Source: Euclidia mi
Taxonomy: Eukaryota > Arthropoda > Insecta > Lepidoptera > Erebidae
Direction of reading: 5' to 3'
Assembly: GCA_944739405.2 (NCBI GenBank)
Contig: OX123209.2
Location: forward strand, 10,671,217-10,735,216
Length of the DNA stretch: 64,000 nucleotides
The position numbers and the translations under genes were made by a program. The notes below the pieces were generated by a model. It was not told the DNA's origin. It did not search any database and saw only the letters and a list, made by a program, of their open reading frames with translations. Shown piece by piece: positions 33,301 to 38,224 of the stretch. How positions within the stretch are numbered: position 1 is the stretch's first letter; every line of letters begins with the position of its first letter.

Positions 33301-34135
33301 TCTAATTTTGTACATTTCAGCGATTATTTCTTATTTATAAACCATGTAATATAAATCAGTGTTTTCCCGAAAAGTATGTACTTAGCCCATGATATAGAAG
33401 CTTCCTAGAGTTTTTAATTTTATTTAAATCCAAAATTAAATTATATATTTGTTTTCATTTGCATTTTCGTCAAAATCAATATTTCAAATGACAGTCGATA
33501 CGTCGGTCGGTTTACTCTATTTGATAGCTACAAACTAACTTAACTGTTGTACACGACACGTTGCAGTGCTGTTAAACGTTGATTCTGACAAAATACCTTC
33601 ATTTAAAACAACCTAACCTAAAAAAATTCATGGCGAAATGTGAGTGTGGCGAAATGTGGGGATACAGGCGTGAGTCTATAAAAAAAATCCTACAGCTAGC
33701 TTCTAGCCCTAGTAACCCTAGACTGAGTACCTGCGTACTTTGAGGGAAAACACTGAAACAAATTATACACGGTATCATCATCAGCCTTTATCGGTCCACC
33801 GCTGGACTAGGCCTCTCCTTTGAAAGGAGGAATTGGCCTACTATACCACGCTGGCCAAACGGGTTGGTATAGGGTTTGTATCAAGTTTTCCTTCTCTTAC
33901 AGTGCAGTTTTCTGCATAATATGCTCCCTCTGTCGGCTCTTACGACACCCATTGGATGAGATGGGGTGATGACAATCCGTATTCTTAATCCGTCACCACA
34001 CGGATACACGGTATACATATATTAAAAATGTTTTTAATATATTTTATCTTATTTTTTCAGGAGAACATGGATACCTTAGGAGCAGAAATTTCGCGACTAA
34101 AAGAACAACTAAAAATGCAAACGGAGACGAAATAA
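1..34135 (+). CDS. CCDC186: CCDC186 / Golgin104 orthologue, 13 exons, 5'-partial (gene-level entry)
   Basis: This is a coiled-coil Golgi/trans-Golgi protein of the CCDC186 family. The worm orthologue CCCP-1 acts with RAB-2 and the EARP complex in dense-core vesicle maturation, and the fly orthologue is Golgin104. Exons: 1-307, 2172-2384, 3500-3619, 4835-4943, 6440-6594, 13129-13398, 18844-18981, 20106-20207, 20627-20717, 21277-21362, 25633-25839, 28927-29073, 34061-34135. All have AG/GT borders and compatible phases (0,0,0,1,0,0,0,0,1,0,0,0), giving 672 codons to a TAA stop. The human protein is about 900 residues, so roughly the first quarter lies upstream of the window. Recognition rests on residue blocks recalled from the vertebrate family: WTQSKLRVEMDAYK (exon 3), HASAIK then ELNREL (exons 8-9), ALIERIV and the LEEH block (exon 11), LSLEMNRRLQAVLEDTLLKN (exon 12). 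The predicted structure is almost continuous heptad coiled coil. Exons 2, 6, 11 and 12 each have partial tandem copies beside them. Confidence 0.92.
308..712 (+). other. CCDC186 intron, nothing recognised
   Basis: AT-rich intron sequence after the exon 1 donor. I see no gene, RNA or recognisable repeat in it. Confidence 0.5.
713..921 (+). repeat. Repeat F copy (non-LTR 3'-tail-like)
   Basis: A roughly 205-bp unit opening GGACGCCAGCAGCTACGCC and ending with GTCAGTCAGTCAG, ACGCAAGG and TATATTAAGAT. Near-identical copies lie at 4972-5178, 28171-28377 and 61612-61818, with a diverged one at 52535-52725. All are in the same orientation and end at the same AT-rich tail, as 5'-truncated retroposed 3' ends do. 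Confidence 0.7.
1283..1350 (+). pseudogene. Decayed copy of CCDC186 exon 2
   Basis: The acceptor and start of exon 2 are repeated here: the run from TTTGTAAACCCTTAG through codons for MSKRVEHA is nearly identical to 2157-2195, followed by a diverging REKDA-like stretch with one extra codon and then unrelated sequence. No donor remains, so it is a partial exon duplicate about 870 bp upstream of the functional exon. Confidence 0.75.
1404..1590 (-). mobile_element. SINE-A copy
   Basis: tRNA-headed SINE read from the - strand: box B-like GGTTCGATTCCCGGGTCGGG, then the family body with CAGTAGCAGCACGGAGTCTG and GGCAATAGGCTCGC. This copy is diverged. Confidence 0.7.
1874..2108 (-). mobile_element. 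SINE-A copy immediately upstream of exon 2
   Basis: Nearly full-length SINE-A on the - strand (tRNA-like head at about 2030-2105, tail near CTCACGCCTATATCC), preceded by a CATA microsatellite at 1854-1873. It ends about 65 bp before the exon 2 start. Confidence 0.75.
2172..2384 (+). CDS. CCDC186: CCDC186 exon 2
   Basis: The acceptor is CCCTTAG and the donor is AAG|GTAAGA. It holds 71 codons in phase 0. The product is strongly helical and Ala/Glu/Lys-rich, from MSKRVEHAEREKDAAVMRYA to QRICQLYDDK, and aligns with the vertebrate stretch ending GRLHQLYETK. GC content is much higher than in the flanking introns. Confidence 0.9.
2432..2682 (+). repeat. Interspersed repeat with GATGAT tail
   Basis: A unit ending GTCCAGCAGTGGACTGTTAA then (GATGAT)n. 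An opposite-strand copy lies at 33776-34012 and a tail fragment at 62626-62676. The style is that of a SINE or LINE 3' end with microsatellite tail. Confidence 0.65.
2857..3065 (+). repeat. Repeat E fragment
   Basis: Degraded version of the family that opens GGCGGCAAACGAGCAGACGG elsewhere. Only the part from GGGATGAGGAAGAAGGAATA onward remains. Confidence 0.55.
3158..3440 (+). repeat. Repeat H copy (RTE-like 3' tail)
   Basis: Opens CTAGCTGTTTCCCGCGGTTT and carries CCAGTGAAAG..CC and CCGTTCCAGAGATTAGCG, then ends in a CAGACAGA tract. A sister copy is at 7012-7440 and diverged ones are at 5505-5720, 27590-27790 and 27830-28150. Confidence 0.65.
3500..3619 (+). CDS. CCDC186: CCDC186 exon 3
   Basis: The acceptor is TTTCCAG and the donor AAG|GTAAAA. 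It has 40 codons in phase 0. The stretch LKWTQSKLRVEMDAYK matches the conserved vertebrate motif KVKWAQNKLKAEMDSHK, which is one of the main family identifiers. Confidence 0.92.
3682..3740 (+). mobile_element. SINE-C fragment
   Basis: Short head fragment (AGCCTAGTGGCGATACCAAC, GAGGGTATCGGGTTC) of the SINE-C family described at 22941-23310. Confidence 0.55.
3826..4062 (+). repeat. Repeat E copy
   Basis: Starts GGCGGCAAACGAGCAGACGG and runs through ACCGCCGCCCATGGACAC, GGGAGAAGGAATAGGGG and GTACTGTTACTTTACGTCGA. Other copies: 7598-7877 (+), 32176-32460 (+), 35405-35700 (-). Confidence 0.7.
4169..4541. mobile_element. MITE-like element, 373 bp
   Basis: The ends are inverted: TATACAAGGTGTCACAAGACCC on the left and the complement TATACAGGGTGTAAAAAGACCC on the right. 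Related copies are at 11002-11506 and 47562-47934, sharing internal CATACCTGGGAAATTA and CATACTAAGC-like blocks. No transposase. Confidence 0.65.
4540..4685 (-). mobile_element. SINE-A fragment
   Basis: Body and damaged tRNA-like head of SINE-A on the - strand, abutting the MITE end. It is followed at 4690-4776 by a + strand tail of SINE-B (GTACAAGCTCTGCTTAGTTT). Confidence 0.6.
4835..4943 (+). CDS. CCDC186: CCDC186 exon 4
   Basis: The acceptor is TTCCAG and the donor G|GTGAGA. Its 109 nt leave phase 1. It encodes a helical stretch ESSERAEKLAQQVSELEAAK followed by an Ala-rich run, and the last G joins AG of exon 5 to make Glu. Confidence 0.88.
4972..5178 (+). repeat. Repeat F copy
   Basis: Same unit as at 713-921, starting 28 bp downstream of the exon 4 donor. 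Confidence 0.7.
5875..6385 (+). repeat. Repeat G copy, about 510 bp
   Basis: Opens GCAAGTGCGAGTCGGACTCG and GGGTTCCGTACC and closes GGTACGGAACCCTAAAA, so the ends are partly inverted. It has an internal ACAGACAGAC tract. The second copy at 8218-8750 matches along its whole length. Confidence 0.7.
6440..6594 (+). CDS. CCDC186: CCDC186 exon 5
   Basis: The acceptor is TTCCACAG and the donor CAA|GTAAGT. It has 155 nt and enters in phase 1. The product (SKLKESQATLILCRHERDEL ... ALARTTAQ) is coiled coil with three Cys residues. Confidence 0.9.
6676..6936 (+). mobile_element. SINE-A, full-length reference copy
   Basis: tRNA-derived head with box A-like CTCGTTGGTCTCGTGGCATA and box B-like GGTTCGATTCCCGGGTCGGG, then a body containing GTTATTGGGTTTTTCCGTTA, TCAGTAGCAGCACGGAGTCT and GGCAATAGGCTCGCC. 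The tail reads ATACAGGCGTGAGTCTATAA and an A-rich run. The tRNA-like head belongs to the SINE and is not a functional tRNA gene. Confidence 0.8.
7012..7440 (+). repeat. Repeat H copy with inserted SINE-C fragment
   Basis: Same family as 3158-3440. Between about 7200 and 7345 it carries a SINE-C tail fragment in reverse orientation (TCTGACCTCCGCAACCCAAA). Confidence 0.6.
7598..7905 (+). repeat. Repeat E copy ending in a perfect hairpin
   Basis: A Repeat E copy whose 3' end is inverted on itself: 7848-7875 and 7878-7905 are perfect 28-bp complements around an AA loop (arm core GAGCCGGCCCCATTCATGCT). Confidence 0.75.
8218..8750 (+). repeat. Repeat G copy
   Basis: Second copy of the 510-bp family at 5875-6385, with an expanded ACAGACGG/CAGACAGA tract at about 8650-8695. 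Upstream, 7906-8217 is a GC-rich stretch of unknown origin that includes a CCCGGGCGGGG run. Confidence 0.65.
8751..9687 (+). other. Intron sequence with an inverted repeat, no gene
   Basis: Nothing coding is recognised. An imperfect hairpin spans 9078-9151: AGTCCTCTAAATCTGTATG pairs with CCATACAACTTAGAGGACT, with a second CCATACAAC/GTTGTATGG pair inside. Confidence 0.5.
9688..10003 (-). mobile_element. SINE-D copy
   Basis: The tRNA-like head reads AGCCGAGTGAAGAGACCGAC and GGTCTCAAGTTCGAATCC on the - strand. The tail carries CCCACTGCTGGGCACGGGCC (on +) and an ATCATC microsatellite. The + strand copy at 36758-37065 is close to complete. Confidence 0.75.
10078..10500 (+). pseudogene. Degenerate LINE fragments (R1/I-like)
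   Basis: At 10120-10230 the + strand encodes a reverse-transcriptase entry motif (VEGTFPDSSKDRLIALLKSN then DTKAYRP). At 10300-10460 the - strand resembles the cysteine-rich tail after LINE RNase H (DCPEVSQYRQQYLTRHSTLG). The opposite orientations and stops show these are separate dead pieces. Confidence 0.5.
11002..11506. mobile_element. MITE-like element, 505 bp
   Basis: Inverted ends TATACAGGGTTTAAAAAGACCC and TATACAGGCTGTAAAAAGACCC (complement). Same family as 4169-4541 and 47562-47934. Confidence 0.65.
11507..13128 (+). other. Intron 5 remainder, no gene recognised
   Basis: Short overlapping open frames on both strands at 11620-11900 show no family resemblance and mirror each other, so I treat them as noise. 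At 12388-12440 there is a tRNA-like head (GTAGCCGAGCGGTTAGGATC), perhaps a SINE fragment. A 31-bp segment ending in CAGATACAGTCTAGCAAGAC is duplicated at about 12582-12645. Confidence 0.4.
13129..13398 (+). CDS. CCDC186: CCDC186 exon 6 (Ala-rich)
   Basis: The acceptor is TTTCCAG and the donor GAG|GTCAGT. It has 90 codons in phase 0. The product is a very alanine-rich coiled coil (for example REAARAAAAEEALAAARAEA, then ALQHAAALTAAHVAHSAAAH). The exon is strongly GC-rich. Its last 117 nt are copied in the array that follows. Confidence 0.9.
13399..13776 (+). repeat. Tandem partial copies of exon 6 (151-bp unit)
   Basis: Donors GAG|GTCAGT recur at 13399, 13550 and 13701, exactly 151 bp apart. 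Each unit is a 34-nt intron-like piece (GTCAGTCATCACATC ... CACATAAG) plus 117 nt of exon 6 that reads in frame from TTAGCGGCC. The third exon copy is cut at 13776 by a LINE. The piece of 34 nt is too short for ordinary splicing, and read through it gives an in-frame TAA, so these copies are probably intronic decoys. Confidence 0.85.
14738..14987 (-). mobile_element. SINE-A copy inside the nested transposon
   Basis: Nearly full-length SINE-A on the - strand, head at 14920-14985 and tail near CTCACGCCTGTTTTCCCC. It postdates the DNA element holding it. Confidence 0.75.
16385..16655 (+). repeat. Two-copy direct duplication
   Basis: The segment GAAAAAGACACCAGTGCTT ... GTAGAATTACTGAAATAGG occurs at about 16406-16474 and again at about 16567-16642. 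It is a diverged local duplication inside the nested element. Confidence 0.6.
18844..18981 (+). CDS. CCDC186: CCDC186 exon 7
   Basis: The acceptor is TGTTCCAG and the donor AAG|GTAAAT. It has 46 codons in phase 0, coiled coil (LSMDNTSLRERVAALEAECS ... TEETERRNKEN). Confidence 0.9.
18982..19394 (+). other. CCDC186 intron, nothing recognised
   Basis: AT-rich intron with short TATG runs. No feature is recognised. Confidence 0.45.
19395..19985 (+). mobile_element. GC-rich LINE-derived island (R1-like, non-coding)
   Basis: About 590 bp of GC-rich DNA with no lasting reading frame. It opens GTGGGATCTCCACCTTATCG and closes GGGCGGAGGGACTCCATGAG followed by an A run. The end block TTTTAGTCAGTAAGAGTCTGAC also occurs at about 17053-17074. 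I infer the deleted ends of an R1-type LINE. Open frames here overlap on all strands because of base composition. Confidence 0.4.
20106..20207 (+). CDS. CCDC186: CCDC186 exon 8
   Basis: The acceptor is TTTCAG and the donor AAA|GTGAGT. It has 34 codons ending KKKHASAIK, which matches the vertebrate RRKHASSIKDL stretch and continues in exon 9 with ELNREL. Confidence 0.92.
20627..20717 (+). CDS. CCDC186: CCDC186 exon 9
   Basis: The acceptor is TTACAG and the donor G|GTCAGT. Its 91 nt leave phase 1. It encodes ELNRELQRSLKRCEQLEAKL and a proline-rich break (PPPDAPSTRT), the same coiled-coil-to-linker change as in vertebrates. Confidence 0.92.
20885..21205 (+). repeat. About 21-bp minisatellite in intron 9
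   Basis: Imperfect tandem units of the type GCACAAAACAAAATCAGTCC, about 14 copies with CCCT/CCTT and TTCATAAAACA variants. It ends about 70 bp before exon 10. Confidence 0.8.
21277..21362 (+). CDS. CCDC186: CCDC186 exon 10
   Basis: The acceptor is TCCCAG and the donor CAG|GTATGT. It has 86 nt and enters in phase 1. The Ser/Gly-rich linker (GSVSSLSSGESAQDERLQNG) corresponds to the serine-rich linker before the last coiled coil of vertebrate CCDC186. Confidence 0.9.
21363..22344 (+). other. CCDC186 intron 10, first part
   Basis: AT-rich. I recognise no gene or defined repeat apart from a CATA run at about 22321-22337. Confidence 0.4.
22345..22760 (-). pseudogene. RTE-like LINE C-terminal fragment
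   Basis: The - strand encodes a fragment typical of the end of RTE-type reverse transcriptases (TIEKGMLRWFGHMERMDDER) and then decays. Other pieces of the same region: 47940-48315, 48985-49210 and 61190-61398 on -, and 35834-35962 and 57998-58440 on +. Confidence 0.65.
22941..23310 (+). mobile_element. SINE-C, reference copy
   Basis: The tRNA-like head has GCGATAGCCGAGTGGATATA and GGGTATCGGGTTCGAATCC. The body has CTGACACTAGTCTATAATCA, CTATCCCTTCGGGTTGCGGA and GGTCAGACAGGCAGTCGCTC. Other copies: 35017-35400, 37097-37415, 63850-64000 (+), 60690-60838 and 46297-46372 (-). Confidence 0.75.
23790..24545 (+). repeat. 74-bp tandem array in intron 10
   Basis: About ten direct units. GATGTAACAC recurs at 24091, 24165 and 24239. 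The unit includes CAATTTTGACTAGTAGGTTA and CAGTATGAGTGACGAGCATT. The central units are almost identical and the outer ones diverge, the usual pattern of unequal exchange. Confidence 0.85.
25142..25385 (+). pseudogene. Two decayed copies of the exon 11 start
   Basis: GCGAGCCGGATAGCAAGACT (25169) and CCCGCGAGCCGGTTGGCAAG (25338) resemble the exon 11 start CCCGCGAGCCGGATCGTCAG. The second is also preceded by the same TGCACTTAG acceptor. Accompanying blocks (GACAAGCTAGAA, ACAAGAA) recur about 250 bp apart, so the exon 11 acceptor region appears duplicated at least twice and then decayed. Confidence 0.6.
25633..25839 (+). CDS. CCDC186: CCDC186 exon 11
   Basis: I chose the acceptor TGCACTTAG (25632). 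A CAG 21 nt further on is also in phase and would start the exon at ALIERI. The upstream site keeps the PDRQ stretch, which aligns with VDKA before LIERI in vertebrates. It has 69 codons: ALIERIVSLQRAAARRSERC, FLEEHARQLTRELRDKSRLL, then a short linker. The donor is AAG|GTATAT. This is the most conserved block after exon 12. Confidence 0.92.
25850..26765 (+). repeat. ACACTT/ACACTC microsatellite array, about 0.9 kb
   Basis: Near-continuous six-base units (TACACT, CACTCA, CACTTA mixtures) starting about 10 bp after the exon 11 donor. The exon 11 frame stays open through the whole array to 26808 because the repeat has no stop in that frame. This is a composition effect and not evidence for a coding extension. 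Confidence 0.9.
26766..27081 (+). other. CCDC186 intron 11, nothing recognised
   Basis: No gene or known repeat seen. Confidence 0.4.
27082..27333 (-). mobile_element. SINE-B copy
   Basis: Read on the - strand it has a tRNA-like head (box A-like TTGGCGTAGCGGGTGTGTAA, box B-like CGCGCGTTCGATTTCC) and a tail ACACCAT/CTAGT...TACTA. Other - strand copies: 34615-34793, 40726-40953, 47310-47559, 59945-60163, 63494-63703. Confidence 0.75.
27590..27790 (+). repeat. Repeat H-related RTE-like tail
   Basis: Opens ACTAGATGAGCCCGCGGTTA, with CAAATCGGACCAGTAGTTCC and an AACAAAC tract, ending TTTTATATATTATTATAAGA. Confidence 0.6.
27830..28150 (+). repeat. Repeat H copy split by a 163-bp insertion
   Basis: The copy is interrupted at 27919-28081. 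CCCATTAAAA lies on both sides of the insert (27909-27918 and 28082-28091), a 10-bp target duplication. The insert runs from CCTCCCCTAACGGGGACACA to GAAGACAACTGCAGC and is not otherwise recognised. Confidence 0.7.
28171..28377 (+). repeat. Repeat F copy
   Basis: Same unit as 713-921. Confidence 0.7.
28437..28880 (+). mobile_element. SINE-A copy, interrupted
   Basis: Head and body at 28437-28627 (CTCCGTGGTTCAGTGGATAG, GGTCCCGGGTTCAATTCCCG), about 180 bp of unrelated AT-rich DNA, then the SINE tail at 28808-28880 (TACCCCTTCAAAGATACAGG). Confidence 0.65.
28927..29073 (+). CDS. CCDC186: CCDC186 exon 12
   Basis: The acceptor is TTGCAG and the donor AAG|GTATAT. It has 49 codons in phase 0: a Gly-rich start (KEIARLGGGAMAAVWGGDPG) and then the family signature LSLEMNRRLQAVLEDTLLKN ITLK. 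This near-invariant block is the strongest single identifier of CCDC186. Confidence 0.95.
29206..29821 (+). repeat. Four extra partial copies of exon 12
   Basis: Copies at 29206-29304 (in-frame TAG, degraded GTATAG donor), 29331-29429 (open, donor lost), 29486-29584 (open, donor GTACGT) and 29719-29821 (frame and length changed). Copies 2-4 begin after a TATAG, a possible acceptor, and the linkers share TATGGCGGTTGTGTAGCG-like sequence. The copy at 29486-29584 is 99 nt, phase 0, and encodes RWYGGMTAEL plus an almost unchanged signature. Whether any copy is spliced is unknown. Confidence 0.8.
29830..30247 (+). other. CCDC186 intron 12, nothing recognised
   Basis: No gene or known repeat recognised between the exon 12 copies and the hAT-type element. 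Confidence 0.4.
30256..32874. mobile_element. hAT-type DNA transposon, 2619 bp, non-autonomous
   Basis: The left end is CAGTGGCGTAGCGTGGG and the right end (complement) CAGTGGCGTAGCGTGGG. Both are flanked by the 8-bp duplication ACTATGCC (30248-30255 and 32875-32882). CAGTG ends with an 8-bp duplication fit hAT. The interior holds a Repeat E copy (32176-32460), a perfect 10-bp hairpin (30973-31000) and LINE-like scraps. No transposase frame remains. Confidence 0.85.
32176..32460 (+). repeat. Repeat E copy inside the hAT-type element
   Basis: Same family as 3826-4062, inserted after the transposon. Confidence 0.65.
32883..33775 (+). other. CCDC186 intron 12, last part
   Basis: No gene. A short inverted theme occurs at 33174-33246, where ATCTATTAGAGGATAGAT and CACCGATAGATGGCG surround ATATATCAGTT. 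Confidence 0.4.
33776..34012 (-). repeat. GATGAT-tailed repeat, reverse copy
   Basis: Reverse-orientation copy of the family at 2432-2682 (TCATCATCAGCCTTTATCGG, GGCCTCTCCTTTGAAAGG). It ends about 50 bp before the last exon of CCDC186. Confidence 0.65.
34061..34135 (+). CDS. CCDC186: CCDC186 last exon with stop
   Basis: The acceptor is TTTTTTCAG, followed by 24 codons (ENMDTLGAEISRLKEQLKMQ TETK) and TAA at 34133-34135. It matches the vertebrate C-terminus (ENLQTLGTEIERL...). Confidence 0.93.
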   Translation, partial: ENMDTLGAEISRLKEQLKMQTETK

Positions 34136-34614
34136 CTGGACTAAATTATTATTATAACTAAATTATATCTAGGCCCAGCTCTATCACCTCCAGATAAGCA
34201 GATAAGCCTTATCTGCTAGATTAATCCTGCATTAAAAATAAATTTGTATGTAGTCAGATATATATTGTATGAAGTCGAAATTTATCTGGAATATTAATTT
34301 TCATGAACTTATTACATAGAACTCAAAATTAGAGCGAAATTTCTATCTACCTTTGCAATTTATCTGACACATACTTTATCAGCTACTGATCAGGCAGTGG
34401 TGGAACTGGACGTTAAACTATTATTAAATTTAAGCGACTATTTCCAGTAATGTGTATTATATATTGGATTTATTACATTCCTTTGCGCCAAAAGAGATTA
34501 GAGCTATTGAACAAATTGTGAATGAGACGCTTAGATCTTTAAAAAAAGGTAGATGCACCTTATATAGCAGGTGAAGTCGAAAAAAGGAAGATCCCGGGTA
34601 ATTTTTTTTTTCTC
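34136..34614 (+). promoter_or_regulatory. CCDC186 3' UTR with candidate poly(A) signal
   Basis: AATAAA at 34237-34242, about 100 bp after the stop, is the first clear polyadenylation hexamer. The true cleavage site cannot be seen from sequence alone. Confidence 0.5.
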
Positions 34615-34793
34615 CACATTCAGAAACACCATGTAGTCCCAAACTAAGCAGAAACTTGTACTATGGGTACTAGATAATATATAAACATACATATTATATA
34701 CTTTTTTTTTGTAAATTGACTTGAGCGGGAATCGAACCCGCGACCGTCGGCGTAGCAGTCGCTTACACTCTCGCGGCGCCAACCGGTCGTCAT
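34615..34793 (-). mobile_element. SINE-B copy
   Basis: Head GGTTGGCGCCGCGAGAGTGT and box B-like GCGGGTTCGATTCCCGCTC on the - strand. Confidence 0.75.
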
Positions 34794-34852
34794 AATTATA
34801 CACGCCATACCTCGGATCAGGTGCAGAGGCAGCGATAGCCTAGTCAGTGGCG

Positions 34853-35000
34853 GATCTACGGGGGGCTAACCGGGGCAGTTGCCCCGGGCAGCAGCGTCAT
34901 GGAGGCGCCAAAATCATATCACGGCATAAAGCGTAAAATTTGAACTGGTCGGAAAACTGTTGGGAGGGGGCGCCATTATCAAGACTTGTCCCGGTTCGAA
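34853..35000. mobile_element. Lone hAT-like end
   Basis: CAGTGGCGGATCTACGGGGG followed by CCCCGGGCAGCAG resembles the left end of the element at 30256, but no matching right end or target duplication was found. A comparable lone right end (CCCCGCTTCCTACGCCACTG) lies at about 46885-46904. Confidence 0.4.
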
Positions 35001-35016
35001 AAATACGTAGATGCTT

Positions 35017-35400
35017 TACTGAGCCTAGTGGAGATACCAACAGACTTCCATGCAGAGGGTATCGGATTCGAATCCACGGCGCGTACCACTGACTTTTCAG
35101 CGTTATGGCTTTTCAGAGTTATTGCAGTCCAAGTCAAAATCATTTATTTATCTAGGTCACAAGGTGACGCTTATGAACGTCAAATTTTTAAAGTAAATTA
35201 TTTAATGCTTTTACATTTACTGCCTCGTTCGCAAAGCAATAGGGAGAACCACGAGAAAGAACGGGCAATAAAACTCGTGGCCACTCTTTGTAATCGTCAG
35301 TGTTGGTACATTGGTAATTATCGCTTGCTCCGTGCCTGGAGAGCCAGATTAGCCGTCGGTCCCAGCTGGCATGTTTTTAGTCTCTTCGCAAAGTATCTAT
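35017..35400 (+). mobile_element. SINE-C copy, interrupted
   Basis: Head GCCTAGTGGAGATACCAACA and GGTATCGGATTCGAATCCAC, an unrelated insert of about 200 bp, then the body (TTATCGCTTGCTCCGTGCCT). Confidence 0.6.
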
Positions 35401-35404
35401 CCAG

Positions 35405-35700
35405 GTAGTAGAGCCTTGCTGATTTCAGCATGAATGGGCCGGCTCGACCGGGGAAGTACTACCCTCTCACAGAAAATCGACGTAAAGTAACAGTACCTAA
35501 ACTGTTGCGTTTCGTTCGGAGAGTGAGAGTGCCGGAGGCCCTATCCCCTATTCCTTCTCCCTCATCCCACTCCTTATCCTATCCCTTTTTCCAACCGCAA
35601 GGGACGGCACTTGTGACTCCTGTGGTGTTGCTTGTGTCTATGGGCGGCGGTAATTGCTTACCATCAGGCGATCCGTCTGCTCGTTTGCCGCCTATTAACA
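35405..35700 (-). repeat. Repeat E copy, reverse
   Basis: Full-length on the - strand, from GCGGCAAACGAGCAGACGG to GCCGGCCCATTCATGCTGAA. Confidence 0.7.
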
Positions 35701-35962
35701 TAAAAAAAATCTATTGGCTTCCTGTATGTTAGTCGCCTCTTATGACTTCTACGAAATGAAATAGCGTATTGACACTTTTTATTCCTAATCCGTCACTATA
35801 TTTGAATAAAAAGTGAGTACACTTTTTGATGAATTTTATTGGGATGAAGAGCATGCATGAGAAAGTTGATGGGAGTGAATGGAGCAAGAGAGATATGTCA
35901 GGATCGTTGCAAATGGCGTTTCGTAGTCTCTGCCTACCCCTCCGGGAAACTGGCGTGAGTCT

Positions 35963-36757
35963 ATGTATGTATTGGGATGACGTATTGATGCTTGTATTAA
36001 TTGGAGGACTGCCTTTTTTTGTTTCACTTGATTATAGGGTGTGTCTACCTTTTATCACTTGAACCGATAGTTTCCGGTTTATTGAAACGTAAAAATACGG
36101 TTTTCTGATGCTATATTACGATTCCTTTATCGTAACTTTACTTTTTTTGCACTACGTTTTAGTGATCATATTTTGACATACTATGTTGTACTCGCGGCTG
36201 CACTCGTGTAAATTATTTACTAGCATTAGAAACTATTCGATTTTATTTGGCTATATTACTCTAATATATATATATATATATATCTGAAAGAATTATTGCT
36301 GTTACATGTTTATTAATTGTATGAAGCTATACAATTTTTGTTCCAATTTCATCAAAAATAGTTCTGCAATTCAGGCGTGAAATCACAACATTCATTTTGA
36401 CGCATTTCTATTTTCCATTACATTTATTTATTTATAAATAAATAATATATACTATTATAAAAATTGACGATTCCTAATAAATATGGATGATTGTAATAAG
36501 TAGTGCCGTGGGCTACAACTAGTTAATTTTATAATCAATCATCTATTTTCTTCCAAAATTGTTCATGAAAATAACGGGTATCTATCGAAATTATCTATGC
36601 AAAAATATGTCTTCATTATTCAAAGAAGAAACAGATTGTTTTTGGCATTTCATTAAAAGTGTCTAATTTGACTAGTTGGAAACATTTCTATTGTATGTAT
36701 GTATAGATCTTAAACTTATAAGCTTTTATTATAAAACATGGACTAAATATAAAAAGC
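35963..36757. other. Intergenic, AT-rich, with a TA microsatellite
   Basis: An (AT)n run at 36263-36282. Otherwise no gene or known repeat. Confidence 0.5.
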
Positions 36758-37065
36758 AGAGATAGCTGAGTGGAGAGACCGACGGACTGCTACGCAGAAG
36801 GCCTCGGGTTCGAATCCACGCACCAATAACTTTTCGAAGTTAAGTGCGTATTAAATTGGTAATTATCGCTTGCTTATCGGTGAAGGAAAACATCGTGAGG
36901 AAACCTGCACGTCTGAGAGTTCTCCATAATCCATAATGTTCCCCAAAGACATGTGAAGTCTGCCAACCCGCACTTGGCCAGCGTGGTGGACTATGGCCTT
37001 ACTCTTCTCATAATGAGATGAGGCCCGTGCCCAGCAGTGGGACAGTATAAAGGGCTGATGATGAA
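36758..37065 (+). mobile_element. SINE-D, reference copy
   Basis: tRNA-like head (GAGATAGCTGAGTGGAGAGA, CCTCGGGTTCGAATCCACGC), body (CATCGTGAGGAAACCTGCAC, GCACTTGGCCAGCGTGGTGG) and tail GCCCGTGCCCAGCAGTGGGA then GGGCTGATGATGA. A partial copy is at 46443-46613. Confidence 0.8.
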
Positions 37066-37096
37066 ATATAATGAGACTTAGTCCTAGATTAATTTT

Positions 37097-37415
37097 AGGC
37101 AGTGATAGCCTAGTGGAGATACCAACAGACTGCCATGCAGAGGGTATCACCTCGGAGTTATGTGTGTATTGAATTGTTAATTATCGCTTGTCCCGTGCCT
37201 CGCAGAGCATGTTAAGCTGTCGGTCTCGACTGTTATGAAGATCTTTGACAGTTTTATAGGGATTCAGTACCTCTAAATAAACTGACACTAGTCTAAACCA
37301 TGGAATATCGCTATCCCTGTGGGTTGCGGAGGTCAGACAGGCAGTCGCTCTGTGGAAAAGTTTTCATTCAGTCAAATCCGGATATACATAGATAACCCTA
37401 GGAGGATGATGACTT
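37097..37415 (+). mobile_element. SINE-C copy
   Basis: Head to tail as in 22941-23310 with a short deletion after the head. Confidence 0.7.
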
Positions 37416-37848
37416 TTCCACAGATAAGTCTAAAACTTAACTCTGAACCGTATTTAGTCTATGTTTTATAATAATACGAAAAAAGTATACAAAATGTATT
37501 CTATAGCAAATACATATATTATTATATTGTTGTTCCAATACTTCCAGTGTAAATGAATTAAATGTATCTAGAATTTGTTGTTAAATGAATAATTATTTAA
37601 ATGTAAAGTGACCAAAAATGTCTACGTTAAATGTAATATTTTATTGTATAGATGACATTTATTTTTCATGCGCTATGCTATAATATTCTGTGACAACACA
37701 GACGCGGTCATATAGTCCCAAACTAAAGACAGCTTGTACTATGGCAACTTGATAAGAGATAAACAGAATTATGGATTTCTAAATTACTGAATTTCGGTAT
37801 TTCGACAGCGCCACCAAATAGGGTAGTTTCCAGGGTCAAAATAATTAC

Positions 37849-38101
37849 ATTTTATTTAGTCCGTATTTTAGATTATAAAAAATATTGGACACGTATTTTT
37901 TCTTTTTTCGATTAAATAAAAAATAACAAAGATATAGCCCATTAAAGTTACGTGTGACGTCATCTAGTGCGAAAAAATGCAACACTGCGTGACGTTATAC
38001 GTAACTTTAATGAGCTATATCTTGGTCCTTTTTGGTTTAATTTAAAATAAAAAAAACGTATCGCTTATTTTTGAATAATCTAAAGGACGGACTTATAAAA
38101 T
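37849..38101. repeat. Fold-back element, arms about 115 bp
   Basis: Left and right halves are imperfect complements: GTCCGTATTTTAGATTAT pairs with ATAATCTAAAGGACGGAC at the outside, and AGCCCATTAAAGTTACGTGT with ATACGTAACTTTAATGAGCT inside. The spacer is about 20 bp. No target duplication was settled. Confidence 0.7.
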
Positions 38102-38224
38102 ATTTTTCGTCAACTAGCCTATTACAGTCTATATGTGGCCCTACAAAGTCTTCTATCTTCCAGTGAAAGTCACGTTAAAATCCGTTCAGCCATGCCACAC
38201 ATTACCCCAGATAAACAGAAAGTC

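Noticed and set aside
34986..35408. 140-codon frame as a gene downstream of CCDC186
   Set aside because: It begins in a SINE-C head and ends in a SINE body; no independent support.
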